The position numbers were made by a program, and so were the translations under genes. A stretch of 64,000 bases of DNA from Malus domestica (lineage: Eukaryota > Streptophyta > Magnoliopsida > Rosales > Rosaceae), in assembly GCF_042453785.1 (NCBI RefSeq), contig NC_091675.1, forward strand, positions 33,646,501-33,710,500, read 5' to 3'. Below, piece by piece: positions 23,260-36,132 of the stretch. Position 1 is the stretch's first letter, and each line of letters starts with the position of its first letter. Under the pieces are notes generated by a model, which ran no database searches, was not told the DNA's origin, and saw only the letters and a list, made by a program, of their open reading frames with translations.

Positions 23260-26200
23260 TGTTGGATTTAAGTCAACAATCTGTGATAATTTATATATGC
23301 TAATAAATAATAAATGCAATAGAAACTAACAGAATATAAACTAGAATATGAATTATAAAACAGACAACTTGAAGATCGAGGCTTGCGTACCGCAATGTCC
23401 TTGAAACAGAAATTTCGTCCCTACTCTGTGCTTGTAGTTCTACGGACGTCTGTTCCACCAGGATTCAACGATCTAAGTCAGAAATTCCAGCACCGGAAAA
23501 TAGACTTCTGGCGAATATTAATGTGGTTCTCTCAGTAAGGATGTTTAAGATTGCAGGAGGAGATTTATGATTTTTCTATATTGTAAATGCCATGCAGATG
23601 GATGTATATATAATGTGATTGTACCTGTTCGCAACAGGTATAAGGAAGGGATGCAACTGTTGGGAGACATCTGCTGAAATGGGTGTTTTTGTTTCTGCGT
23701 TTTCACACTTCAGACTTCATCTGAAAAGATGAGTCTGTTGGAAAAAATAAATAATTAATTAATTTAAATTCGAAATTAAAAATAATTAATTAATTCCGAA
23801 AATAATTAATTAATTTAATTATTAGAGCCCCAAGGCCCAAGGCCCATCTTTTGACAATTAAATATATATTAATTATATATTAATTACCAAATAATTAATA
23901 CACCCCAAAGCCCAACCCCAAGGGTGAGCCCAATTTTAGTCTCCAGGCCTATTACTCTAATTACTTTCTTTAAAGGACAAAGCCTTATAAAGTGATAAAC
24001 TCTTTTGGGAATGGCCAATGTGGGACAATGAAATTTCTACTCAAACTTCCAACAATACCCCACATTTGAGTTGAAATTTCATTCAAACTCCAACAATGAC
24101 CCCACATTTGAATGCAAATGTAAATGCAAATGTGTGACTAGGCTGCCTAAAACTGAGAGAGAATAGTCATAATATGCATCGGGTGAAGTGTCTTTTGGAC
24201 TTGAACTTACCCTAGTGAAAACATATCGGGTTTACTTGGTGATGCAGTGGATGTGGAAGATCTTGAACTGTTCACCGCAGTAATAAACCAAGACAATATG
24301 CTACACACATATCATGGCTGCCACACGTCAATTCATATGGTTGTGTTCATTTTGGCCCTGAACAGAGCCCGGATTTCGTAGGAGCTTTAGAGAATTTAGC
24401 CATGTCAATTCTCATAAATGTGGCCCCATTTACTCCTATATAGGTGACATTAATTAAGAATAATCTGCCATATTCCTCTTGATAACAAGATATTAATGTC
24501 ATTAAATGTATAAAACATAACCCCTCAAACGTCAACAGACAACACACATTTTATCATAAGAATGGGTAAGTTGTGTGTTCAACTTTTGAATCAAACTCAA
24601 CCAGTTTGCCTATTGAACCTAGACCATGGGATCTCCAATCAGCTAGGTTAGGTTTCCGCCCAGTTCGATTCATTGAATTGGCTTAAGACCCATTCCCCTC
24701 GATGTAAATAATATTTGCTCTCTTGGTAGGCCTTTTGTCAAAGGATCAGCTATATTTTCCTTTGACTTCACATAATCAATGGATATTATTCCATTGGAGA
24801 GCATCTTCTTAAGAGTATTGTGTCGACGTCTGATGTGACGTGACTTCCCATTGTATACATGACTTTTGGCCCTTGATTGGGCGGCCATACTATCACAATG
24901 TATACATATAGCCGTTACCGACTTTGGCCACATTGGAATATCCTCCAGAAAATGTTTGAGCCACTCGGCTTCTTCGCCAGCCAAGTCTAAAGCTATAAAC
25001 TCGGACTCCATGGTGGACCGAGCTATACATTTCTGTTTAGAGGATTTCCAAGATATTGCTGCACCTCCCAAGGTAAAAACATATCCACTTGTCGACTTGG
25101 ATTCTGTAGTGTCAGAAATCCAATTGGCATCACTGAAGCCTTCTACAACAGGTGGATATTTTGTGTAGTGTAATCCGTAGTCAAGTGTATTTTTCAAATA
25201 CCTTAACACTCTTACTAAAGCATCCCAATGCTCTTGTGCCGGATTACTTGTATATCTACTAAGCCTACTTACTGCACAAGCTAAGTCGGGCCTAGTTGAA
25301 TTCATCAAGTACATTAGACTTCCAATTACTTGAGAATATTCAAGTTGAGATTTGGCATCGCCTTTATTTTTCTTCAACTTGCATCCAGCATCAAAAGGAG
25401 TCGCAGCAGGTTTGCAGTCAAATTGACCAAACCTTCGTAATATTTTTTCTGCATAATGGGATTGTGTAAGGACATATCCTTCACTATTTCTCTTAATTTG
25501 AATTCCTAAAATGACATCGGCTTGACCTAAGTCTTTCATGTCAAAACTTGAATTCAACATTTTCTTTGTTTTGTTTATTACATCTTTATTGCTTCCCATT
25601 ATGAGCATATCATCCACATACAAGCAGACAATAACACAAGTTTTATCATTACCCTTAATGTAGACACATTTATCAGATTCATTTATTTTGAACCCATGTG
25701 TCAACAAAGTATGATCAAACTTCTCGTGCCATTGTTTTGGTGCTTGTTTAAGTCCATATAATGACTTAACTAATTTGCACACTTTGCTTTCTTGTCCTTT
25801 AAGCACAAACCCTTCAGGTTGTTCCATGTATATTTCTTCATCTAGTTCTCCATTTAAAAATGCTGTTTTTACATCCATTTGATGGATATCAAAGTTGTAT
25901 ACAGCCGCAATCGCTATTAACGTCCTAATTGACGTTATGCGAGAAACTGGAGAATAGGTGTCGAAATAATCCAACCCTTCTTTTTGGCGATAACCTTTGG
26001 CTACTAAACGTGCCTTGAACTTGTCAATGGTTCCATCCGCCTTGAGTTTCTTCTTGAAAATCCATTTATGACCAATTGGTTTACTACCGGGAGGTAAATC
26101 AACCAATTCCCATGTGTTATTTTCCATAATGGATTCCATTTCACTTTTAATTGCTTCCTTCCATAAAGGAGCCTCAGAAGAAGACATTGCTTCTTTAAAA

Positions 26201-29200
26201 GTTCTAGGTTCATTCTCGGACAAGAAAGAAATGAAATCTGGTCCAAAGTTTTTAGAAACTTTGATTCTTTTTCCTCTTCTTGGTTCCACATCATTTCCTT
26301 GGACACCAGAAGAAGATGCTTCATCATGACTATGATCATGAACTCTCTTTGTATTAGAACCAGATTCCTTTTCTTTGTAAGGGAATATATCCTCAAAGAA
26401 TTCTGCATCCGCTGATTCTAATATAGTGTTAACATGTATGTCAGAAATCAAAGATTTCACAACAAGGAACCTATAAGCAGCACTATTATTTGCATATCCA
26501 ATGAATACGCAATCAATAGTTTTAGGTCCTAGTTTCGTTCTTTTTGGTAACGGAACTTGCACCTTTGCTAAGCAACCCCACACTTTGAGGGTTTTATAAG
26601 TGGGTTTATGTCCTTTCCATATCTCATAAGGTGACTCGTTAATCTTTTTTAGAGGAACCTTATTCAATATGGTATTTGCAGTAAGTAAAGCTTCACCCCA
26701 CAAACTGTGTGGAAGCCCAGAACTATTTAACATGGAATTAATCATATCTTTGAATGTTCTATTTTTTCTTTCGGCAACACCATTTTGTTGTGGTGTGTAT
26801 GGAGCCGTTGTTTGATGTATAATTCCATGTTGTGCACAAAAATCTGAGAAGGCAGTAGACTCATACGCTCCTCCTCTATCAAATCTAAGTGCTTTGATTT
26901 TTCTCTCAAGTTGATTTTCAACTTCGGCTTAATATGTCTTAAACATATTCAAAGCTTCGTCCTTGCTATGAATCAAATAAACATAGCAATACTTACTGCA
27001 ATCATCAATAAAAGTGACATAATAATTCTTTCCTCCACGAGTTGGTGTGGATTTAAAGTCACAAAGATCACTATGAATTAATCCAAGTAATTCATTTGAT
27101 CTTTCCAGAATTGACTTTGTCGTTTGCTTAGCAAATTTCGATTCTGTACATGTTTCACACTTATGATTAAAATCAATTTCGAATTTAGGTAATAAGTCTA
27201 ATTTAACCATTCTATGCATGGAACGAAAATTAACATGTCCTAATCTAGCATGCCAAATATTAGAAGACTCAACAATATAAGTAGAAGCATTTATTTTATT
27301 AGCATCATCAATGGCAATTACATTGAGTTTCACAAGGCCATCAGCCACATAACCCTTTCCAACAAACATCCCACCCTTGGTAAGTACCCATTTGTTGGAT
27401 TCCATTACAAGTTTAAAGCCCTTAGCAATTAGAATTGGTCCAGAAACCAAGTTCCTCCTCATTTCAGGAACATGCAGCACATTCAGCAAGGTCAAACTTT
27501 TCCCAGATATGAATTTGAGTACCACCTTGCCATATCCCTCCACAATAGATGTGGCAGAATTGCCCATATACAACTTTTCTCCAAGGGCAGCAGGGTGATA
27601 TTTTGTGAACAGATTTCTGTCAGCGCAGATGTGCTTTGTAGCACCAGTATCCATCAACCATTCACTCACATTTGAGACCATGTTAACCTCGGACACAACA
27701 GCAGCCAATTCTTCATCGGTGGTTGCCATGTTAGCATGGTTGTTGTTGTTTCCGTGGCCATGATTTCCATCCTTGCGATGATAACAATCTTGTGCCTTGT
27801 GACCAGATTTGCCACACACATAGCAGGCGCCCTTAATCTTTTTCAGATTCTTGCCTTTAGGAGCAAGGGCAGATTGCACAAACTGCTTGGTTTTTGGAGC
27901 AGGAGCCTTATTCTTTTTCGGCTTAGCCTTGGAGTTTCCTCCCTCAACATAATTCGCATTGGCTTCAATGGCTGCAAACCCTCCAGAACGGTCTGCCTTT
28001 CTGTGGTCTTCTTCCACACGTAGCCTCAGAATCAAATCCTCCATATTCATCTCACGACGCTTGTGCTTGAGATAAATTTTGAAGTCATTCCAGGAAGTTG
28101 GCAATTTCTCGATTATCGCCCCAACTTGGAAATGCTCATTGATCTCGCATCCCTCAGAATGCAGTTCATAGATCAACTTCTGGATTTCTTCGACCTGAGA
28201 TACAACAGATTTTGAATCCACCATTGTATATTTGAGAAACTTACCGATAACAAATTTCTTTGAACCGGCATCATCAATCTTATACTTTTTCTCCAGGGAT
28301 TCCCACAACTCCTTCGCTGTCTTGCACAGAGAATAAATGTCGTAGAGATTGTCATCCAAACTATTCAGGATATAGTTTCTGCAACAAAACTCGGAATGAT
28401 TCCAAGCTGCAATTGCCATGACAGTCTCTCTCGTCATTGGATTCTCATTAGACTTCGGAGCTTCTTCTTTAACAACATGAGCGAGATTCATTGTTGTTAG
28501 GAAGAACAACATCTTCTGTTGCCATCTCTTGAAGATCGAGGCTTGCGTACCGCAATGTCCTTGAAACAGAAATTTCGTCCCTACTATGTGCTTGTAGTTC
28601 TACGGACGTCTGTTCCATCAGGATTCAACGATCTAAGTCAGAAATTCCAGCATCGGAAAATAGACTTCTGGCGAATATTAATGTGGTTCTCTCAGTAAGG
28701 ATGTTTAAGATTGCAGGAGGAGATTTATGATTTTTCTATATTGTAAATGCCATGCAGATGGATGTATATATAATGTGATTGTACCTGTTCGCAACAGGTA
28801 TAAGGAAGGGATGCAACTGTTGGGAGACATCTGCTGAAATGGGTGTTTTTGTTTCTGCGTTTTCACACTTCAGACTTCATCTGAAAAGATGAGTCTGTTG
28901 GAAAAAATAAATAATTAATTAATTTAAATTCGAAATTAAAAATAATTAATTAATTCCGAAAATAATTAATTAATTTAATTATTAGAGCCCCAAGGCCCAA
29001 GCCCATCTTTTGACAATTAAATTATAATTAATTATATATTAATTATAATTAATTATATATTAATTACCAAATAATTAATACACCCCAAAGCCCAACCCCA
29101 AGGGTGAGCCCAATTTTAGTCTCCAGGCCTATTACTCCAATTACTTTCTTTAAAGGACAAAGCCTTATAAAGTGATAAACTCTTTTGGGAATGGCCAATG

Positions 29201-29234
29201 TGGGACAAGGAAATTTCTACTCAAACTTCCAACA
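23260..29234 (-). mobile_element. Ty1/copia LTR retrotransposon, copy B
   Basis: Same insertion as in copy A: TSD CAAAT at 23255-23259 and 29235-29239, ends TGTTGGA and TCCAACA, length 5975 bp. The 3' LTR is 23260-24054 and the shortened 5' LTR is 28528-29234, with the same gag-side deletion. It was carried along by the segmental duplication, not inserted independently. Its polyprotein frame has a stop codon that copy A lacks. Confidence 0.95.
24670..28512 (-). pseudogene. Copia Gag-Pol polyprotein, copy B, interrupted by a stop
   Basis: Same domain order as copy A: Gag, CCHC knuckle, DTG protease, integrase, RT with YVDD, RNase H. A TAA at 26929-26931 (minus strand) replaces the Lys codon found in copy A, in the integrase shortly after NMFKTY. 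The frame is therefore split into a Gag-protease-partial integrase part (26929-28512, 527 residues) and an internal part beginning at a later Met (24670-26745, 691 residues). The RT region keeps residues that look more typical than in copy A ([19 protein letters not shown]). One substitution accounts for the break. Confidence 0.93.
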
Positions 29235-29445
29235 CAAATAACCTACCATATAAGTTATTCCTTTTATCTACCCATAACCTTGTCCATGCATTTGGTTATG
29301 CTAATGTTGGGTGGGTTGAGATGAATTGGAAAAAAAAAAAAATAGAGTATCATATTTGTGCTATGTATTCCCTTCTCCCTAGTGGAGCCTCATGTCAAGG
29401 CTAGGAATGGTTTCCGAATATATGGTTTGTTCAAATGAATTTAAA

Positions 29446-29675
29446 GGCTTGTTTGGATGTACTTTTAAAATGAAATCGCTTTTAGAGAAAATGTTTTTGG
29501 GTTCCAAAAGCTCTTGAAGTGCTTTCTACAAGAAGCACCAGTTATGTGCTTATCCTAGGAAGCACTTTAAGTGTTTTTTCCAGGATTTACTAGCATTTTT
29601 ACTAAAGATTGTTTCCAAAAATATTTTTCATCAAAAGCGCTTTCTGTCATTTTAAAAGCACATCCAAACGAGTTC
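29446..29675. mobile_element. MITE (hAT-like ends), copy B
   Basis: Counterpart of 10853-11082, with inverted ends ggcttgtttggatgtacttt and aaagcacatccaaacgag. A few substitutions separate the copies. Confidence 0.75.
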
Positions 29676-32600
29676 TAAATCTATTTAAAACCAGTTAGTA
29701 GGTCAAATTGACTTCTGCATCTCACTCTTATACCACGTTTAGTGTACAATTTCTAATTTTATCTTGGTACTGAAATCTTGTAGGCTGTGGTTAAGAGACT
29801 TATGACAGATGTACCATTCGGTGTTCTTTTGTCTGGAGGACTGGACTCATCACTTGTTGCTGCTGTGGCTAGTCGCTATTTGGCTGATTCAGAAGCTGCA
29901 TGTCAGTGGGAATCACAGTTGCACACGTTTTGCATTGGCCTGGAGGTAATCATTTTAGATAGCCAAAATTGGTGCTAACTTAGTGTAGTGCTATCTTGTT
30001 TAGATAGCCAAATGTGATGCTCTCTCCAGGTCCCTAACCCTTCCCCTTTTTTTCCAGTTCTCTTGACAGTGCAGCCTGGTCAATTCAAGTACCACATTTC
30101 ATTCATTTAGTTATAATGTTATAACTTCACACTGCCAATCTGTTTATTATCCTTTCAAAAACTTATAAAGAACCTGATTTCCAGTATGAAATAAGTATGC
30201 ATTACACTTTGTAGTAAAATTTTCAGACGAGGGTGGGCTTCATTCATTTCTTATGCCTATTGATGTCAAACTCTCACTGATAAAAAATTGTCCATTTCTT
30301 ATGCCTAATGATGTCTCACTGATAAAAAGTTGTACTCCGACACATTTATGTCTATAATGAAGCAATTGAACTGTTAATACCTTTAAGATATCTACATACT
30401 TATATGGTTCATTAAAGTGGCAAGTTCAAAGAAATGAAAGGACCTTGTTGTAGATGTGCAATCGTCATTCCCATGTAAATTCTGGCACCTGAGAGATTTA
30501 GGTGTATTTTATTGCAATCAATGTTTTATGAGACATTATCTACTGATGGTTTTTCTCTACATTTAAATGCTACATTTTCAATCTTCAGAGCTCACCAGAT
30601 TTGAAAGCAGCGAGAGAAGTTGCAGATTATCTTGGGACTCGTCATCATGCGTTTCACTTTACTGTCCAGGTAATTGATGAAGGATGCAAGAATAATTCTA
30701 CTCAGGCTTAAGTTATGTCTGAAATTTAGGAATCAGGTGATCTGTTTAGTATTTCTTTTAAAATTTAGGGATTGAATTTAAAGATTAATTTGCTATTCCA
30801 AAAATTTATTATCTTTGGCATTTAATGATTTTGCATTGCTTGTGATAGCCTTCACACGGTTGGTATATTGATTAAAAAAACAATATTGTGTTTATACCCA
30901 TTTTGTTTCTCTGTAAAATCTTCTGTCTTTGTCTTGCTTTTCTTGTACTCATTTCTATACGTTCTTCTATTTTCTACGTTAATTGATTCTTGAGGAAACT
31001 TTGTTCTACATCGGCAATTTGAGGAAAAATCACGGATCTACATTCCCAAGATTCATACAAATAATTCATTTCTTTACTTTGATGTTTCAGGAAGGCATAG
31101 ATGCACTTGAGGAAGTTATTTACCATATTGAAACATATGATGTAACGACTATCAGAGCTAGCACTCCCATGTTTCTTATGTCTTGAAAAATTAAATCTTT
31201 GGGAGTAAAGATGGTTATTTCTGGGGTAAGGTTCAGATGAAATTTTTGGAGGTTACTTGTATTTCCATAAGGCACCAAACAAGGAGGGGTTTCACCAAGA
31301 AACATGTCAGAAGGTACCCCACGAACTATCTGTTCCCCTAGTTGTTTCTTTTTTGTTTTATTCGCACAAATGGTTATGTACTTTCAATATTTCAGGGTTC
31401 TTTTTCTTCCTTTCTTCTACTTATTGATGGCCATTTTAACATTTGCTTTAGTTTTTTTCCCCTGACTGAACTGTTGTAACTACTGGACAGATTAAAGCTC
31501 TTCATCTGTATGACTGTCTGAGGGCCAGTAAATCAACTTCAGCTTGGGGTGTTGAGGCTCGTGTGCCCTTTTTGGATAAAGAATTCATCAATATTGCCAT
31601 GAACATTGATCCAGAATGGAAAATGGTATAGCACATATACCGTTGGTATTTCCCTCTATTTCTCAGTTTTGTATGAAGCAGCTCATATAAAATATAATTC
31701 CAAGTTTACTACTGTCATTTGGCATACAGTGGCTCCCATCCATAACACAAATTAAGAAATGGCTCAGTCTCATTGTCCTCTAAATACTTGCACTTATAAC
31801 TGCAGATCAGGCCTGGGAGAATTGAGAAGTGGGTCTTACGCAATGCATTTGACAATGATCAGAAGCCATATTTGCCAAAGGTCTGTTACTTTGCATTTTT
31901 GTGCCAGTAATCATGTTATACATGATTATTATTGTACTTGTTTTATTGTTGTCAGTAAGGTGTCTTGTATTCAAATTTCATACGTTGTTGAGAACCCAGC
32001 CTCTCACAGTCCGCACTTGAATATTTTTTTTGTTATATATATACATACTTTGTTTCAAAACCAGCTGGGCTCTCAACAAATATGGTCATTCGACCAGCCA
32101 CTCACTCCGCTGTGTGGAGGTGCCCTATTTGTGCAATATATAGCTAACTTGTTTGTACCTTGTGTTTGTTGGGTTATAGCACATATTGTACAGGCAGAAG
32201 GAACAGTTCAGTGATGGTGTTGGCTACAGTTGGATTGATGGCTTGAAAGATCATGCAAACAGTCAAGTAAGCATCACCTTAACTTAAAGTGAGATTTTTT
32301 ATGGAAATATTCGTTGTCTGTGTTGTCTGCCACTTTCCAGGTTATTAATTTGGACTGTTGATTAGGCATGTCCTTTTTGAATTTGTGGTCCAAATTGAGA
32401 GTTTGGCGGTAGAATATGTCATTGCAATTCAATTTAGAGTCCTATCTGTACTTTGTTCCAAAACCACCGTCAGAATACATTAGAGATGCTTCTTCTTTAT
32501 CTGCATATAATTAATTAGTTATCTTTGCTTTCTTGTAACTGGACAGGTAACAGATTCAATGCTGATCAATGCTAGCTTCATTTACCCTGAAAACACTCCT

Positions 32601-33169
32601 ACCACAAAAGAAGCATACTATTACCGGACAATATTTGAGAAGTTCTTTCCAAAGGTGAGATACAAATTCTATGAATAGCTAAGGAAGGCTGGCCACATGA
32701 AAGAGATTTTATTCCCTTGCCTTGTCATTATATCTTGCTTCATTTTTTTGTTCATCACGATGGAGTTGGTGAAAGATTTCTGTGCACGCTGTATTCTTGT
32801 ACTAAGCAGGCAAATAGTATCTAATGAAATTACGACAGGCATGCTATTTCTTTGCTCTCATGTTTAATAGTGCACGATGAAAAATGGATAAGGGTTGGTT
32901 TAATTGAGTGTGTTCAATCTGCTATTTCTTAACAGAATGCTGCCAGATCAACAGTTCCGGGTGGTCCAAGTGTGGCATGCAGTACAGCAAAAGCTGTGGA
33001 ATGGGATGCAGAATGGTTGAAAAATCCTGATCCATCTGGTCGGGCTGCACTTGGTAATCATGCAGCTGCGTGCGAGGAAGCAGCAGGGAATGCAAGTTAT
33101 GGAAATGTTATCAGTGGCTCTCAAAAAGTACAAGAAGGGATTGTAGCGAAAGCTGCCGCCGTTGTTTGA

Positions 33170-34024
33170 ATTCAACTCAATTTCAAAATCATGGGTTCAG
33201 GTCATAGTTGCAGTGGGGTTATACTTTTTATAGGTTGCTAATTAACTAGTTAGCATTGGTTTCTTTTCCTACATGTGGATCAGTTCAAAATTTGTAGGAT
33301 GAGACTGGACTTGTAATTATGTGTATGGTTCTACATGTCTATTCAAAGTCGGATAACAGAAAAATTTCACATGGAGAAGTGCTTGATGATTGTTTTGGAG
33401 TGCCAATAACAGCTCTCTAATTAAAGGGGAAAGCTTGGCACCTTAAGATTGAGGAGTTACAATCATGCCCAACAGTCGGTTTCGGTCATAAGCTGATGAG
33501 TATCACTGGACTTTTGAGCCTGGTTTTGAGACGGTCTGTATGGGAAGTGAGGCTCTGCCACTGCAGGATCAACAAACCCTACCAACAAAATGTAGCACAA
33601 AGTTTAAGCAAATACCAAATAGATGTGTAAGAGATTACATTCGTTCAACATGGTCTACTTACACCTACTACTTCGTCGGAACGCATCCTTTACTCTCATA
33701 AGCTCAAGTATTTACGATATACTATGCCATAATTTCCAAACAATACAAAGGTGTGAAATATACACTCTCAACACATATAACCAGATTACGGTTTTTAATT
33801 TCTCCCTCGCAGATTTCCTCTATACATGTATGCATACATACATATACCAAATATGGCCTAGAGACGTCAGGGTAGTTAAAAACGTCTAATTTTACTTTAC
33901 TTTATAATTTAATTTATATACAGGCAAAGAATATGCATAAAGATAATAACACTATGATTAAAAATTGGAATGAACAAAGATGAAGTAAAGGATAATTAAT
34001 AACTGCAATTAGAAAAGATAAGAT
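33170..34024. other. 3' flank of the asparagine synthetase pseudogene, copy B
   Basis: Counterpart of 14851-15687. It has an extra stretch of about 18 bases near 33700 (agctcaagtatttacgat) absent from copy A. No gene supported. Confidence 0.5.
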
Positions 34025-34477
34025 ATGGTAAAGCCGAATTTTGATGGATTGGTGTCCAAGGACAAGGCTGCTGCGACTTTTGTTCTCAGAAATTGTGACG
34101 GTCATGGTGTGAGAGCGGGTGTTTTAACCTTGATGGGGCCACTATTACTTTCGCTGAAGTTATGGGCTTAAAAGAAGGCCTCAAGTTTGCTTGGTACAAG
34201 GGTTTCCAATGGGTGGTTGTGGAGGGGGACTTCAAAATTTTTATCGAAGCAATGAAAGGAAGTTGGGAGGTTCCCTGAAAAGATCAAAACGTTAATCGAG
34301 GATGCACGTGGTAGTGCTTGCTCCTTTAGGCAGGTCGATTGGAATCATATTTACCGTGAGGCTAACTTTGTCGCTGATACCTTAGCCCACATTGGTCTTT
34401 CTCTAGAATCTCCACATGTTTGGGGTCACTGCTTACCTACTAGTGCCCTTCTTGCTTTTAACTTTGATTTATTGAAA
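34025..34477 (+). pseudogene. Retroelement-type RNase H domain fragment, copy B
   Basis: Counterpart of 15688-16140 with the same broken frame. Private changes include EGDFK for EGDSK and ANFVADTLAH for ANFVSDALAH. It is a relic without a reverse transcriptase. Confidence 0.75.
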
Positions 34478-34990
34478 ACGGTTGTACTCGTGGTTTTTTG
34501 CTTTAATGCCTATTATTTTATGGATCTCAAAAAAAAAAACAGGATAAAGATAAAGCAAACTCACATTTATTTTTAGATGTTCAAATTTAGAGGGAAGCAC
34601 TTCAGAGTTTTGATACAAAGATAGCACTCAAAAGGAAAGCACCAAAGATAATATTTTACCAAGTGAAATTTTTTATGTACACATAACTAAGCCAAGAAGC
34701 CCTATAAATAGAAAACCAAAAGCAAATTGGAAGTCCACGTGTCGTAAAAACAGATAGGCACCATAAAGAAGCTTTGCACATTGGGTGGCATCTTCACTTT
34801 ATGGAGTGGATTTGACTCAACTTCACGAGGTTGAATAGAAACATTCTTGAAAAAGAAGCACATTGACAAAAACTACAGGAACCAAGGACAATTATTCAAG
34901 GAAAGAATAATTGTTGGCATTTAGATATCAGACAACACATTTTCTTATCTTTATCACTTTATCTTTTATCAGAGAAAAGCATTTCATGTT
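34478..34990. other. Non-coding stretch, copy B
   Basis: Counterpart of 16141-16638, AT-rich, with small indels relative to copy A. No gene supported. Confidence 0.45.
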
Positions 34991-35280
34991 TTATTTCTTT
35001 GAATGGATAGGAGGAAAGATCCCATAATAGTCATTTTTGTTATCATCTCCGAAGTCTTCATCCCTATGATGTTGGGATGACGCAACTTCTGACTCTATAT
35101 CCTCATCATCTAAGCCGTCCAGTTCAAGAATTTTCAAAACTTCTTCTTTCAAATTCTTTTTTTTTTTTTAACAGAAAGGGCTGGACTCGATTAAAGACAG
35201 GTTTTTCAGTCTTTTTGAATGGATCAAGGGCAGAGCAAGGTAACTCAGCAACAAGCTGCCTATCAGATAGGATTCTTCAG
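34991..35280 (-). pseudogene. Unrecognised acidic C-terminal coding fragment, copy B
   Basis: Counterpart of 16639-16926. The T-run at about 35157-35169 is 13 long against 12 in copy A, so the lysine run no longer joins the flanking open frames. The coding-like patch upstream (to about 35462) reads NEGSMALACKFHLDHLKSSA. The fragment ends almost exactly at the duplication border. Family not recognised. Confidence 0.45.
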
Positions 35281-35585
35281 GCTTTGAAAGCTGATGACTT
35301 TAAATGATCAAGATGAAATTTACACGCAAGAGCCATAGATCCTTCATTGCTTCTTATGCCAATGATAATGATATTATACACTAATTTTGGGATCATATAA
35401 ATCTTTCTGTGGGGATGTGCGTCCTTCCATGAGTGTGACAAGTCGAGGTGTAGGCTGAACATAAGTATGTGGAGTGAGGGTCTTCAAAATCATATGTGAT
35501 TTGCAGGTGGACAGATGATTTGGTAATTGTATGGGAGTCCTGAACTCGAATCTTGACTCCTACCTGCAGTTGAGGTGGTTTGACA

Positions 35586-36132
35586 CCTTCAGGAGCATGC
35601 CAGTGGGGATCAAATTTTCACACTTTTTGCATTGGCTTGGAAGAAACAAAAACTCTGCCTCTCTTTAGATGGCCAAAATTGGTGCTTACTGAGTGTAGCG
35701 CTATCTTGTTTAGATATCCGAATGTGAAGCTCTCTCAAGGTCCCCACCGCTTCCCCTTTTCCCAGTTCTCCTGGACGTGCTGTGTGGTCAATGCAAGTCC
35801 CGCATAGGTGAAGCTCTCTCAAAATTTTTACCGAGTGTAGTGCTTTAACGTCACGCTGCCGATCTGTTTATTATCCATTCAAAACTGGTACAGAACCTGA
35901 ATTCCAGTATGAAATAAGTACGTATTACACTTTGTAGTTAAAAATTCAGACAAATGCCACTGATAAAAAGTTGGAGTCCGAGTCCGAATCCGGCACGTTT
36001 ATGTCTACTGGGGCAATTGAGCTGCTAATACGTTTATGATATCTGTATATTTGTATAGTTCCATTAGTATGGCAAATTAAAAGAAATAGGAGGTCCTTGC
36101 TGTAGATGTTCATTCGTCTTTCCCATGTAGAG
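35586..36132 (+). pseudogene. Third, diverged asparagine synthetase relic (end of exon 7 plus intron 7)
   Basis: Right of the duplication end, the sequence aligns with many mismatches to 11311-11915. The exon 7 tail is seen as catgccagtggggatc and tttgcattggcttgga. The intron follows with gccaaaattggtgctta, tgctatcttgtttagat, ctgtttattatcc, ccagtatgaaataagta and cactgataaaaagttg. Divergence is far greater than between copies A and B, so this is an older duplicate of the same locus. No flanking exon 6 or 8 was found. The exon piece is broken and non-functional. Confidence 0.85.

Larger units (their letters stand above)
21948..33169 (+). pseudogene. Asparagine synthetase pseudogene, copy B
   Basis: Exons correspond to 21948-22043, 22187-22329, 22584-22679, 23041-23105, 29784-29945, 30589-30669, 31091-31313, 31491-31625, 31806-31880, 32180-32266, 32547-32654 and 32936-33169. 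It shares the absence of the first two exons and both single-base insertions (22304 and 31227) with copy A. It lacks the exon 10 SINE, so exon 10 is a clean 45 codons ([20 protein letters not shown]...). It has its own lesion: the codon after MFLMS is TGA at 31184-31186, where copy A has CGA (Arg). Some sites look more ancestral than copy A, such as DGLKDH against DGLTDH. The PP-loop LLSGGLDSS is intact, but an active synthetase is not expected. Confidence 0.93.
17115..35467. repeat. Tandem segmental duplication, copy B (complete unit)
   Basis: The segment starts at the junction after ataagta (17114) and ends at the second ataagta (35461-35467), after which the sequence becomes unique (tgtggagtgagg). 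It is about 18.35 kb and head-to-tail with copy A. Its first 1480 bases have no partner in the window because the matching part of copy A lies to the left. It carries the same genes and mobile elements as copy A but lacks the exon 10 SINE, the second 94-bp intron repeat and 21 bp of intron 7. Two haplotypes placed in tandem by the assembler would look the same. Confidence 0.93.
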
